NCBI GenBank assembly: GCA_028274925.1
Contig: JAQCNR010000095.1
Location: 1-21,427, forward strand
Source of the DNA: Halovenus sp.
GTDB lineage: Archaea; Halobacteriota; Halobacteria; Halobacteriales; Haloarculaceae
Length of the DNA stretch: 21,427 nt
Direction: 5' to 3'
In this document: piece by piece, positions 13,894 to 20,781 of the stretch
How positions within the stretch are numbered: the stretch's first letter is position 1
Layout of the letters: the number at the start of each line of letters is the position of its first letter
Made by a program: the position numbers and the translations under genes
Notes under the pieces: generated by a model
The model's database searches: none
What the model was told of the DNA's origin: nothing
What the model saw: only the letters and a program-made list of their open reading frames with translations

Positions 13894-14840
13894 TCTACTT
13901 CAACCTCCACGTACGTTGGGTTGAGGACGCGAACGCCCTCGTCTTCTGCAACTTCTTCGATTCGCTCGCGTTTCCGTCCACCAACCTTCGAGGCAATTCG
14001 GACTGCTTCGGTGTCACCGTCGACACCCTCTAGGTCGTCCACGTTGTGCACGCGAACTTCCTCGAAGCCGGATGGATGGAGGCCTCGGACGGCTTTCGGC
14101 GTCCGGAAGCCAGCCTGCACGGTGTCGCCTTTCCCTTTGATACCACGGCGCTGTTTCGACAGCGTGCCTTTCGGCGAGCGCCAGGACGTCGGCACCCGCT
14201 TTTTTTTGTGGTGGTCCTGTCGGTCGAACTGCGGTGTGCCAACACGGCGTCGCTGGCTGAGCAGTTCTTTCTCTCGGTCGTCCAACTCCGGCGTCTTGTC
14301 GGCAAGTCCCCGGGGCTGGAGTTCTGTCTCGACGTCTTCGTCTTCGTCGGCTTCTTGGTCTTCGACCTCTGCTTCGACTTCGTCGCTGACGTCGAGGTCG
14401 CCAACGTCGGCTTTGATTCGGGCGGCAAGTGCCATCCCGACGCCGTTGGTCTCTGCGAGTTCGTCCTGGCTCGCGCCACGGACTTTGTCGACAGTGTCGA
14501 AGCCGTCGTCTTCGAGTGCTTCGGCCTTCGAGGCACCGACGCCGCTGATGTCCGTGAGTTCTTCGATTTCGTCTTCGTCGGCCTCGTCGTCGGACTCGTC
14601 TTCAGCCTCGTCGGCTTCGGGTTCGAGTTCGTCGATTTCGGCTTCGACGCCGACACTGACTTCGACCTCGTCGGTTTCGGCTTTCAGCCGGGCCGCAAGT
14701 GCCGTCGAGATTCCCTCGACGTCCTGCAGTTGGTCCTGGCTGGCCGCGGCGATGTGTTCGGGCGACTCGTAGCCCGCCTCACGAAGCGCCTCGGCTTTCT
14801 CCTCGTCGATACCGCCGAGTTCAGTAAGTTCCTCAGCCAT
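13890..14840 (-). CDS. rpl32e: Large-subunit ribosomal protein eL32 with two N-terminal helix-hairpin-helix repeats
   Basis: A 316-residue protein. The eL32 fold occupies about residues 170-316 (LADKTPELDDREKELLSQRR, DHHKKKRVPTSWRSP, HPSGFEEVRVHNVDDLEG, ending NPTYVEVEVE). Ahead of it are two tandem helix-hairpin-helix units joined by acidic linkers: unit 1 at 5-62 (LTELGGIDEEKAEALREAGY) and unit 2 at 95-152 (LTDISGVGASKAEALEDDGF). They share 24 of 58 aligned positions. As I recall it, the Haloarcula marismortui protein is about 240 residues with one such unit, so this one carries an extra copy. Unit 2 is the closer match to the single copy. The start overlaps the uL6 stop by one base. Confidence 0.95.
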   Translation of the reverse strand: MAEELTELGGIDEEKAEALREAGYESPEHIAAASQDQLQDVEGISTALAARLKAETDEVEVSVGVEAEIDELEPEADEAEDESDDEADEDEIEELTDISGVGASKAEALEDDGFDTVDKVRGASQDELAETNGVGMALAARIKADVGDLDVSDEVEAEVEDQEADEDEDVETELQPRGLADKTPELDDREKELLSQRRRVGTPQFDRQDHHKKKRVPTSWRSPKGTLSKQRRGIKGKGDTVQAGFRTPKAVRGLHPSGFEEVRVHNVDDLEGVDGDTEAVRIASKVGGRKRERIEEVAEDEGVRVLNPTYVEVEVE

Positions 14841-15376
14841 CAGGCGTCACCTCGGTTTGGTTTCTGTGTGATGTAGACGCCGTCCTGGAAGACGCGAACG
14901 TCCTTGTCCGTCACACGCGTTAGCTGCTCGATATCGGCTGCTGTCTGTCCAACTGCCTCGATGTCCGGTCCGTTCAGCGTGACGAATTCGCCGTCGATTT
15001 CGACGTCGGTGTCACCGTGAATCGGAGCGGTTCGGGGCGCTTTCTCGCCGAGGAAGTTGTCGATGACAACCTCTCCGTCCTGGACGGCAACGTCCATCGG
15101 GAAGTGAGAGTAGAAGACTTCCATCTCGTACTCCCAGCCCTCGGTCACGCCGTGGAACATATTTTGGACGTGACTCTCGAAGGTGCCCAGCGTCGACATC
15201 GTCTTGGCGTCATCTTCGTCGCTTGCGATGACCACTGCGCCGTCTTCGATACTGACGGTGATGTCTGGGTACCAGAGGCGTCGAGTGACGCTTCCATTCT
15301 GGCCTTCGACAGTCAACTCGAGATGGTCCATCTCGGCGTCGACTTCGTCTGGAATCTGTAGTGTGATTTCTGGCAT
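14840..15376 (-). CDS. rpl6: Large-subunit ribosomal protein uL6
   Basis: A 178-residue 50S protein near the factor-binding region, made of two similar beta domains. It begins MPEITLQIPDEVDAEMDHLE, followed by the central helix ESHVQNMFHGVTEGWEYEME. The second domain includes VQDGEVVIDNFLGEKAPRTA and DIEAVGQTAADIEQLTRV, and the C-terminus is FQDGVYITQKPNRGDA. It starts 3 nt after uS8 ends and overlaps the eL32 start by one base. Confidence 0.97.
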   Translation of the reverse strand: MPEITLQIPDEVDAEMDHLELTVEGQNGSVTRRLWYPDITVSIEDGAVVIASDEDDAKTMSTLGTFESHVQNMFHGVTEGWEYEMEVFYSHFPMDVAVQDGEVVIDNFLGEKAPRTAPIHGDTDVEIDGEFVTLNGPDIEAVGQTAADIEQLTRVTDKDVRVFQDGVYITQKPNRGDA

Positions 15377-15379
15377 TGT

Positions 15380-15772
15380 TCAGTATACGTATGCGATGAC
15401 CTGTCCACCAATTCCCTGCTCTCGGGCCTCATAATGGCTCATGACGCCGTGGGAGGTGGTGACGATGAGTGTCCCGTAGTCACGGGCCGGGAGGAATCGC
15501 TTCTCCCATTTCTCGAACTCGTCGGCACCGGCCGAGTAGCGTGGTTTGATGGGGCCACATTCGTTGATTGCGCCTTTCAGTTCGACCTCGAACGTACCGG
15601 CACGGCCGTCGTCTTTGCGCTGGAAGCCGTCGATATAACCGCGATCGTACAGCACTTCGAGCACACTGCCGATTTCGTTCGAGGCGGGTGATACGTCCTG
15701 TGTGAGATGGCCGACGCTCCCGCCGTTATCGATTGCGGACAGCGCGTTGGCCAGTGGGTCGTTTCCTGTCAT
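15380..15772 (-). CDS. rps8: Small-subunit ribosomal protein uS8
   Basis: A 130-residue primary 16S rRNA-binding protein of the archaeal type. It opens with NDPLANALSAIDNGGSVGH, followed by IGSVLEVLYDRGYIDGFQRK. The C-terminal RNA-binding loop is LPARDYGTLIVTTSHGVMSH and the chain ends GIGGQVIAYVY, the usual uS8 terminus. It overlaps the uS14 stop by 4 nt. Confidence 0.97.
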   Translation of the reverse strand: MTGNDPLANALSAIDNGGSVGHLTQDVSPASNEIGSVLEVLYDRGYIDGFQRKDDGRAGTFEVELKGAINECGPIKPRYSAGADEFEKWEKRFLPARDYGTLIVTTSHGVMSHYEAREQGIGGQVIAYVY

Positions 15773-15951
15773 GAGTACTTCTTGAACCCCATAGACCGGG
15801 AGACTTCACGGAAACACTGTCGACAGAGCCAGATGTCGTACTTGCCGACAAGGCCCTGTTTGCGGCCACAGCGCTGACACTCCCGCAACTGCTCAGTGCG
15901 TTTCGCGGCTTGCTCGCCGGTGGACTGTGCTTCCTGTTCGCTCTCGCTCAT
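15769..15951 (-). CDS. rps14: Small-subunit ribosomal protein uS14, zinc-binding type
   Basis: A 60-residue 30S protein. The zinc knuckle is complete: Cys25-x2-Cys28 (ECQRCGRKQGLVGKYDIWLC) and Cys43-x2-Cys46 (LCRQCF), followed by REVSRSMGFKKYS, the universal C-terminus. The first 20 residues are an acidic, Ser/Glu-rich extension. The frame is open upstream to 16074, but that part lies inside uL5. The ATG at 15951 has a GGAGG Shine-Dalgarno site (15959-15963) 7 nt before it, directly after the uL5 stop, and this decides the start. Confidence 0.96.
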   Translation of the reverse strand: MSESEQEAQSTGEQAAKRTEQLRECQRCGRKQGLVGKYDIWLCRQCFREVSRSMGFKKYS

Positions 15952-15958
15952 TGCTGGT

Positions 15959-15963
15959 CCTCC
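15959..15963 (-). promoter_or_regulatory. Shine-Dalgarno site of rps14
   Basis: GGAGG on the minus strand, 7 nt before the rps14 ATG and just after the uL5 stop codon. It confirms the short form of uS14 and stands out because most neighbours rely on overlapping stop/start codons. Confidence 0.7.
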
Positions 15964-15964
15964 A

Positions 15965-16492
15965 TCATTCGTTGACCTCCGCGTCGAATGTCGTCTCGAC
16001 GTACGTGACGGCGTCGTCGATGCTGAGTCGGTGCGCCGGCGGGATCGACCGCGAGCCTTTGTCGCGTTTCGCAACGCGGTAGCCCGGCCGGACGAGGTTG
16101 ACCGTCACGTCCAGTCCGTAAATGCCGATTGTCGGGTCGTACTCCTGGCTCGGGAAGTCGGTGTGTTCCTCGATTCCGTAGCTGAAGTTGCCCGTATCGT
16201 CGAACTGTGCGCGGTCAATCTCGACCAGGTCGAGCGATTTTTCGAGGAACGCTTCGGCACTCTCGTCACGCAGCGTGACCTTCGCGCCGATTGGGTCACC
16301 TTCGCGGATGTTGAACTCCGGTTTGGTGGCCTTTGCGGTCGTTCGGACCGACTGCTGGCTGGTGATCTCTTCGAGGATCTCCTCAGCCTGTGCGAGTGGC
16401 TCACCACCCTGGCCGACGCCCATGTGGACGACGACTTTCTCGACGCGCGGTTCGCGCATCGAGTGAAATTCGCTGTCAGTATCGGAACTCAT
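15965..16492 (-). CDS. rpl5: Large-subunit ribosomal protein uL5
   Basis: A 175-residue protein that binds 5S rRNA and contacts the P-site tRNA. It has FHSMREPRVEKVVVHMGVG, LAQAEEILEEITSQQSV and FNIREGDPIGAKVTLRDESA. The loop NFSYGIEEHTDFPSQEYDP and the strand IGIYGLDVTVNLVRPGYRVA follow. The C-terminus carries the archaeal region RSIPPAHRLSIDDAVTYVE. It overlaps the eS4 stop by 4 nt. The uS14 start is 13 nt beyond its stop, one of the few real spacers in this operon. Confidence 0.97.
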   Translation of the reverse strand: MSSDTDSEFHSMREPRVEKVVVHMGVGQGGEPLAQAEEILEEITSQQSVRTTAKATKPEFNIREGDPIGAKVTLRDESAEAFLEKSLDLVEIDRAQFDDTGNFSYGIEEHTDFPSQEYDPTIGIYGLDVTVNLVRPGYRVAKRDKGSRSIPPAHRLSIDDAVTYVETTFDAEVNE

Positions 16493-17226
16493 TCGTCATC
16501 ACCCTCTTCGTCCGACTCGCTCACGAAGTTCTCGTCGATGACGACGATGTACTCCTCGACAGTCTCGAAGCCACCGGTGGCCGAGACTGGCGCGTCCTCC
16601 TGTTCGACGAGGACGTTGTTCTGTGAGCTACCCGGCGTGACCTGAATCTCGTCGATTTGGCCAATTTGACCGGCGTGTGAGCCGTCGACAGCCGTCACGA
16701 GCGCGCCCTCTCCGTACTCGAAGTGGGCCACGATTTTATCGTCCTCGTTGGCGATGACAATCGAGTCTTTGACGTCGTAGTCGCTGCCTTCTTCGACCAG
16801 CAGCGTGTGGCCGTCGTGCAGGGTCAGTTGAATATCGCCGCCAGGCACGTTTGCCTTCTTGGCGATTTTGCCGAGTTTGCTCTGTGCCGATTCCTCGTCG
16901 ATAGGGGTCAGCGAGAGTCGTCCGCCTTCGTCGGGGAACACGCGGTAGTACTCCTCGCGTTCGTCGAAGGCGACGATGTCGAACATCCCGACTGGACGCT
17001 CCTCGTCGCTGATTTCTTTCCCGTTAATCTCGACGTTGCCTTCGTTCAGTGCGTACCGTGCTTCTTTGCGACTGTCGGCGTAGCCGAGTACGTCCCGCAA
17101 GATGATGAGCAGGGGAACCCCCGACTCACCGTGTGGCCCGGCGTCGGCTTTGACCGTGAAGGTCTCTTCCTTTCGCTCGACGGGCCAGCTCTTTGGGACT
17201 GACAGCCGTTTCTGGTGTTTCGTCAT
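16489..17226 (-). CDS. rps4e: Small-subunit ribosomal protein eS4
   Basis: A 245-residue 30S protein restricted to archaea and eukaryotes. The N-terminus is the basic TKHQKRLSVPKSWPVERKE. An S4-type RNA-binding domain follows at about residues 37-75 (VPLLIILRDVLGYADSRKEA, then NEGNVEINGKEI). The central domain includes VAFDEREEYYRVFPDEGG. A KOW-like segment near the end reads FEYGEGALVTAVDGSHAGQI. The last residues are an acidic tail. It overlaps the uL24 stop by 4 nt. Confidence 0.97.
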   Translation of the reverse strand: MTKHQKRLSVPKSWPVERKEETFTVKADAGPHGESGVPLLIILRDVLGYADSRKEARYALNEGNVEINGKEISDEERPVGMFDIVAFDEREEYYRVFPDEGGRLSLTPIDEESAQSKLGKIAKKANVPGGDIQLTLHDGHTLLVEEGSDYDVKDSIVIANEDDKIVAHFEYGEGALVTAVDGSHAGQIGQIDEIQVTPGSSQNNVLVEQEDAPVSATGGFETVEEYIVVIDENFVSESDEEGDDE

Positions 17227-17585
17227 TCGTTGTCCTCCGTAGCTTCGAGACGCTCTTCGCGCAGCGCGTCAGAGAGGTCGAGGTCGGTCACGCGAAGGTT
17301 GCTCGCGTCGAGCGGTCGCGGGACCTCCTCGCCGTCTGCGGTTTCGATGGTCACGTCTTCGACGTGGACCGCTGCGTCTTTGAGGTCGACGTTGACGACT
17401 TCGCCGGTTTCGCCTGCGTCGTCGCCGCGAAGCACCTCGACGGTGTCGCCGGTGTTGACCCGCACCGAACGGGTGTCGTACTCCTCACGCAGGTCCTCGG
17501 ACAGCGTCGCCATGACCTGGTCGTGACGCTCGTGCAGCGAAGCGCGTCGTGTTGCCGTTCGCTGTTTGTGTGGTTGTTCGCTCAT
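17223..17585 (-). CDS. rpl24: Large-subunit ribosomal protein uL24
   Basis: A 120-residue 50S assembly-initiator protein. The KOW motif is at about residues 44-70 (NTGDTVEVLRGDDAGETGEV), preceded by the archaeal N-terminal part with RASLHERHDQVMATLSEDL. The segment VHVEDVTIETADGEEVPRPL and the closing SNLRVTDLDLSDALREERL are typical of archaeal and eukaryotic L26-like proteins. It starts 2 nt after uL14 ends. Confidence 0.97.
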   Translation of the reverse strand: MSEQPHKQRTATRRASLHERHDQVMATLSEDLREEYDTRSVRVNTGDTVEVLRGDDAGETGEVVNVDLKDAAVHVEDVTIETADGEEVPRPLDASNLRVTDLDLSDALREERLEATEDNE

Positions 17586-17587
17586 AT

Positions 17588-17986
17588 CTATACGATCATT
17601 GTCGCCGTCGAGGCAATCGACCCAAATCGCTCTGCAACTTCGCGGGCGATTGGCCCCTTGATCTCGGTTCCGCGTGGCTCTTCGTTGTCGTCGATGATGA
17701 CGGCGGCATTGTCCTCGAACTGCAAGCGTGTGCCGTCCGGCCGGCGGATCGATTTCCGCTGGCGGATGACAACTGCTTCGAGCACCTGCCGTCGCATCTC
17801 CGGGGTCCCTTTCGTGACCGAGACGGTGATCTTGTCACCGATGCCGGCCTTGGGATGGCGGTTCAGCGTCCCCGAGTAGCCGTGGGTGCTGATAACCTTG
17901 AGTTCGCGTGCGCCCGTGTTGTCGGCGCAGTTGATCAGCGAGCCCTTTTCGAGACCCTGCGTAACGTCTGCTTTCAGGGCCTCCAT
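17588..17986 (-). CDS. rpl14: Large-subunit ribosomal protein uL14
   Basis: A 132-residue 50S protein at the subunit interface. It carries GSLINCADNTGARELKVIST, the universal uL14 signature region, then RHPKAGIGDKITVSVTKGTP. The segments KSIRRPDGTRLQFEDNAAV and KGPIAREVAERFGSIASTA complete the beta-barrel. The ATG overlaps the uS17 stop by one base. Confidence 0.97.
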   Translation of the reverse strand: MEALKADVTQGLEKGSLINCADNTGARELKVISTHGYSGTLNRHPKAGIGDKITVSVTKGTPEMRRQVLEAVVIRQRKSIRRPDGTRLQFEDNAAVIIDDNEEPRGTEIKGPIAREVAERFGSIASTATMIV

Positions 17987-18369
17987 CAGGCGTCACCTCC
18001 CTCACGGCTGTCGCCGCTCGTATCCGAGGCCACATCGGCCTCGCGTTCAACAACGACGTGTGATTTCGTCTTCGAGAGCGGGCGGGTTTCTGCAATTCTG
18101 ACGGTCTCGCCTTCGGAAACAGGTCGCAGGACCTCCGGCACGTGGGCCGGGATCCGCGAACGCCGTTTCATCAGGCGGTCGTACTTGGGAACCTGCACGT
18201 CGTATTCCCGTTCGACAACGACCGTCTTCTCCATGTCCGTCGAGACGACTTCCCCTTCGAGGACTTGGCCTCGAACAGGGAGGTCGCCGAAGAACGGACA
18301 TGTCTCGTATTCGTACTCCTCTGTGTTCTCCGGTTCTGGTGGTGTGTCTACGTCTAATCCTATCGCCAT
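17986..18369 (-). CDS. rps17: Small-subunit ribosomal protein uS17
   Basis: A 127-residue OB-fold 30S protein. The core is VRGQVLEGEVVSTDMEKTVV, VEREYDVQVPKYDRLMKRRS and RPLSKTKSHVVV, all clear uS17 hallmarks. The start MAIGLDV matches other haloarchaeal uS17. The N-terminal region reads EEYEYETCPFFGDL; other haloarchaeal proteins that I remember have a second Cys and a His here (CxxxxCPFHG), so a possible metal site seems lost. It overlaps the end of the RNase P gene by 10 nt, the longest overlap in the operon. The C-terminal 20 residues are acidic and disordered-looking. Confidence 0.96.
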   Translation of the reverse strand: MAIGLDVDTPPEPENTEEYEYETCPFFGDLPVRGQVLEGEVVSTDMEKTVVVEREYDVQVPKYDRLMKRRSRIPAHVPEVLRPVSEGETVRIAETRPLSKTKSHVVVEREADVASDTSGDSREGGDA

Positions 18370-18647
18370 TTCGAGTCACCTCGATGTTCTGTGCGCCGTG
18401 GTGGTCGTGCGACGAGCCGACTGCCAGCCGTCGTGACCACATCGCCCGAAGGCAGTGTCCACGAGAACTCCGCGCCCGCCTTCGGCACCTGCCGAACGCG
18501 GTCACCGGACTCGATACCGAGCGTCTGCGTCGTCTCGGTCACGCACTCGCCGCGAATCCCGACGAGGTCCGGATTCGTCGCTGACCGGACCTCCACCGGG
18601 AGGCCAACGAGTTCGTGTCGTGGGAGTGTCTTCGGGGTAACTGGCAT
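18360..18647 (-). CDS. rnp1: RNase P protein component 1 (Rpp29/Pop4 family)
   Basis: A 95-residue protein subunit of archaeal RNase P, which removes 5' leaders from tRNA precursors. The Sm-like barrel is seen in ELVGLPVEVRSATNPDLVGI, RGECVTETTQTLGIESGDRV and the closing LPSGDVVTTAGSRLVARPP. Archaeal genomes commonly keep this gene between uL29 and uS17, as here, which links tRNA processing to ribosome production. The ATG overlaps the uL29 stop by one base. Confidence 0.94.
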   Translation of the reverse strand: MPVTPKTLPRHELVGLPVEVRSATNPDLVGIRGECVTETTQTLGIESGDRVRQVPKAGAEFSWTLPSGDVVTTAGSRLVARPPRRTEHRGDSKWR

Positions 18648-18877
18648 TATTCTGTGTCAGGCTGGTCGTCGTCTTCGAAATCGCCTTCCTCTGTCTGAAT
18701 CGTCTTGATTCGGGCGATCGTTCGTCGCAGTTCCTTGATCCGACCGGGGTTTTCCGGCTGTGCGCCGGCCGCTTTCGCCGACACGGCGTTCAGTAGCTCT
18801 GTCTCCAGGTCTTCGAGTTCGCCCTGTCGTTCGGTCGGAGTCATGTCACGGATTTCCTCTGTGTACAGGATGCTCAT
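18647..18877 (-). CDS. rpl29: Large-subunit ribosomal protein uL29
   Basis: A 76-residue helical-hairpin protein at the peptide exit tunnel. It has LYTEEIRDMTPTERQGELED and the second helix GRIKELRRTIARIKTIQTEE, with NPGRIKELRRTIARIKT as the family signature. The last ten residues are acidic. It overlaps the uS3 stop by 4 nt. Confidence 0.96.
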   Translation of the reverse strand: MSILYTEEIRDMTPTERQGELEDLETELLNAVSAKAAGAQPENPGRIKELRRTIARIKTIQTEEGDFEDDDQPDTE

Positions 18878-19776
18878 TCGTCGTCATCCTCCATTTCGTC
18901 CATGAGTTCTTCTGCTTCCGCTTCGGTGTCTTCGTCGAGTTCCTCCTCGACGTCGGCTTCGAGGTCTTCGAGTTCCTCTTCGACATCTGCCTCGTCCGGC
19001 AGGTCTGGGTCCTCGAACTCCTCGTCGGCCGCTTCGACAACTTCCTCGTCAACTTCAGACTCGTCGTCTTCCGACGCCGCGTCCGCGTCCTGCTCGTCGT
19101 CGCTCTCTTCCTCGTCAGGTTCGCCGGCGAGAAGGTCTTCGACACCCTCGCCGTCGTCGACGATGTAATCTTCGACTTGCTTGTCCTCGTAGACCTCGAA
19201 GTCGTCGGGCAGTTCCGCGCCCGGTGGGATGATTTTGACCTGCACGCCGATGGTGCCGAGCTGGACAACGGCCGTTCCGATGCCGTGGTCGACAATCTCT
19301 TCGGCAGGTTCGCCGTTGTGTTTGATGTAGCCACGGTTGAACTTCTCAACGCGTGAGCGTGCACCAGTGACCTTTCCCGAGAGGACGATTTCGGCACCGA
19401 GCGCGCCGGCTTCCATAATCCGGTCGATGGTCGTGTGACCGGCTTTCCGGAAGTACCAGCCGCGTTCGAGTGCGTTCGCAAGTCGGTCTGCGACAATTCG
19501 CGCGTTCAGGTCGGGTTCTTCGACTTCCTGAACGTCGACCTGCGGGTCTTCCAGCCCGAAGTCCTCTTCGAGCGTGGTGGTGATTTTGCGGATGTTCTTC
19601 CCGCCTTTGCCGATGACCATTCCTGGCTTCTCGGCTTTGAGCACGATCTGTGTGCCCATCGGCGTCTTCGCAATCTCCATCCCGCCGTAGCCGGCGCGAC
19701 CGAGTTCGTCCTGGAAGAACTCGTCGATCTGGGTGCGCTGGAGTCCGTTCTCGATGAACTGGAGTTCGTCAGCCAT
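18874..19776 (-). CDS. rps3: Small-subunit ribosomal protein uS3
   Basis: A 300-residue 30S protein at the mRNA entry channel. The type II KH domain carries GMVIGKGGKNIRKI (about residues 52-64). The C-terminal domain includes RIMEAGALGAEIVLSGKVTG, NRGYIKHNGEPAEEIVDHGI and GTIGVQVKIIPPGAELPDD. From about residue 208 to the end there is a 90-residue tail made almost entirely of Asp, Glu, Ser and Ala, usual for haloarchaeal uS3 and absent in bacteria. The DNA of this tail is a low-complexity GAG/GAC run, not an independent repeat. Its start overlaps the uL22 stop by one base. Confidence 0.97.
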   Translation of the reverse strand: MADELQFIENGLQRTQIDEFFQDELGRAGYGGMEIAKTPMGTQIVLKAEKPGMVIGKGGKNIRKITTTLEEDFGLEDPQVDVQEVEEPDLNARIVADRLANALERGWYFRKAGHTTIDRIMEAGALGAEIVLSGKVTGARSRVEKFNRGYIKHNGEPAEEIVDHGIGTAVVQLGTIGVQVKIIPPGAELPDDFEVYEDKQVEDYIVDDGEGVEDLLAGEPDEEESDDEQDADAASEDDESEVDEEVVEAADEEFEDPDLPDEADVEEELEDLEADVEEELDEDTEAEAEELMDEMEDDDE

Positions 19777-20246
19777 TATTCCTCACCCTCCTCGACTTCT
19801 TCGAGGATAAGCTCGACATCGACTTCCGTCGTGTTCCACGGACTCGCTCGCCCCATCGCGCGGGGTTTGCGACCCTCTGCCTCGCCGACCTTGTGGGCGG
19901 CGACGTGTTTGATTTCCATCTCTTCGCCCTCGAATCCCTGATGCTCGGCGTTCCCGACTGCGTTGTTCAGGAGATCGCGGAAGGCACCGCTTGCCTTCTC
20001 GGGGAAGCGACCGGCGTCCCACCCGTCGATATCCTTGCGGTGGCCGACGCCCGAGTTGTGCTGTCGGAACGGCACCGACTGGGTGCCCTCGATGACAGCG
20101 TCGAGATACTCGACGGCGTCGCTTGCGGTCATCCCCTTGATCTCACGGGCGATGGCTTTGCTGTGCTTGTGGCTTATGTGCCGCTCCCGAAGCATCGCTT
20201 TCGCGGTGGTGTCCGGGTCGGCCTCGACTGAGTAGCTAATTCCCAT
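19776..20246 (-). CDS. rpl22: Large-subunit ribosomal protein uL22
   Basis: A 156-residue 50S protein whose loop lines the exit tunnel. It begins MGISYSVEADPDTTAKAML, then HISHKHSKAIAREIKGMTAS, the usual archaeal form. The segments NSGVGHRKDIDGWDAGRFPE and GAFRDLLNNAVGNAEHQGFE precede the conserved extended loop RKPRAMGRASPWNTTEVDVE. It starts 3 nt after uS19 ends. Confidence 0.97.
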   Translation of the reverse strand: MGISYSVEADPDTTAKAMLRERHISHKHSKAIAREIKGMTASDAVEYLDAVIEGTQSVPFRQHNSGVGHRKDIDGWDAGRFPEKASGAFRDLLNNAVGNAEHQGFEGEEMEIKHVAAHKVGEAEGRKPRAMGRASPWNTTEVDVELILEEVEEGEE

Positions 20247-20249
20247 GAT

Positions 20250-20672
20250 TTATTTGAGGGGTACGAACTTCGAGGAGCGTGTCGCTCCGATGCCGGCCTG
20301 TCCGTGTTCGACCGACGTTCGGGTAAGCTGGAACTCACCCAGGTAGTGACCGAGCATTTCGGGCTCGACGTTCACTCGCTCGAAGGCTTGGCCGTTGTGG
20401 ACGGCGAAGGTCAGCCCGATCATCTCCGGGACAATCGGCATGTCTCGGAGGTGTGTCCGGATCGGGTTGTTGGCGGTTTCCTCCTCGCCAGCCTCGCGGG
20501 CCTCCTCGAGCAGTTGTTCTTTCTCGTAGGACAGGCCGCGGACAATACTTCGCCGCACGCGTGCGGGCAGCAGTTCCGCGACTTCCTCGATGCTCATCTC
20601 CTGCAGCTCCTCGACCGTGTGACCACGGTAGGTAAACTCGCCTTCGTGGCCGATTTGATAGTCAGAACTCAT
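20250..20672 (-). CDS. rps19: Small-subunit ribosomal protein uS19
   Basis: A 140-residue 30S head protein of archaeal type. The N-terminal extension includes EFTYRGHTVEELQEMSIEEV and LLPARVRRSIVRGL. The conserved part is IRTHLRDMPIVPEMIGLTFA, VHNGQAFERVNVEPEMLGHY and LGEFQLTRTSVEHGQAGIGA, ending TRSSKFVPLK. It is preceded by a GGTG ribosome-binding-like motif and by the unusually long spacer after uL2. Confidence 0.97.
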   Translation of the reverse strand: MSSDYQIGHEGEFTYRGHTVEELQEMSIEEVAELLPARVRRSIVRGLSYEKEQLLEEAREAGEEETANNPIRTHLRDMPIVPEMIGLTFAVHNGQAFERVNVEPEMLGHYLGEFQLTRTSVEHGQAGIGATRSSKFVPLK

Positions 20673-20781
20673 TCGCTGTCACCTCTGGTGAGACTAATGA
20701 GGTCGTCGCGGTGAGCCGAGCAAAGCGAGGCGAGCCTCGTCGGTGCCTCGCTCCGACGGCGCGCTGTGCGTGCGACGGAAC
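20673..20781 (-). other. 109-nt spacer between uL2 and uS19 with competing hairpins
   Basis: Elsewhere in this operon neighbouring genes overlap or lie at most 13 nt apart; here there are 109 nt. On either strand the arms AGCGAGGC (20724-20731) and GCCTCGCT (20745-20752) form an 8-bp stem with a 13-nt loop. An alternative stem uses CGAGG (20726-20730) and CCTCG (20735-20739) around CGAG, and the two cannot form together. On the mRNA strand the longer stem is followed by TTT. No ORF in the spacer looks real. It could be an attenuator, a processing site, an internal promoter region or an inserted intergenic repeat. Confidence 0.6.

Noticed and set aside
13342..14772. Plus-strand open frame of 476 codons opposite eL19 and eL32
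   Set aside because: It lies entirely antisense to well-supported ribosomal genes. Its product is made of Ser/Arg/Pro runs and has no recognisable motif; high GC and acidic codons on the other strand explain the open frame.
15952..16074. Longer uS14 frame
   Set aside because: The added part lies inside uL5. A GGAGG site 7 nt before the ATG at 15951 and the known uS14 length support the short form.
18895..19160. Low-complexity GAG/GAC repeat DNA
   Set aside because: It encodes the acidic tail of uS3, typical of haloarchaea, so it is not a separate repeat or CRISPR-like element.
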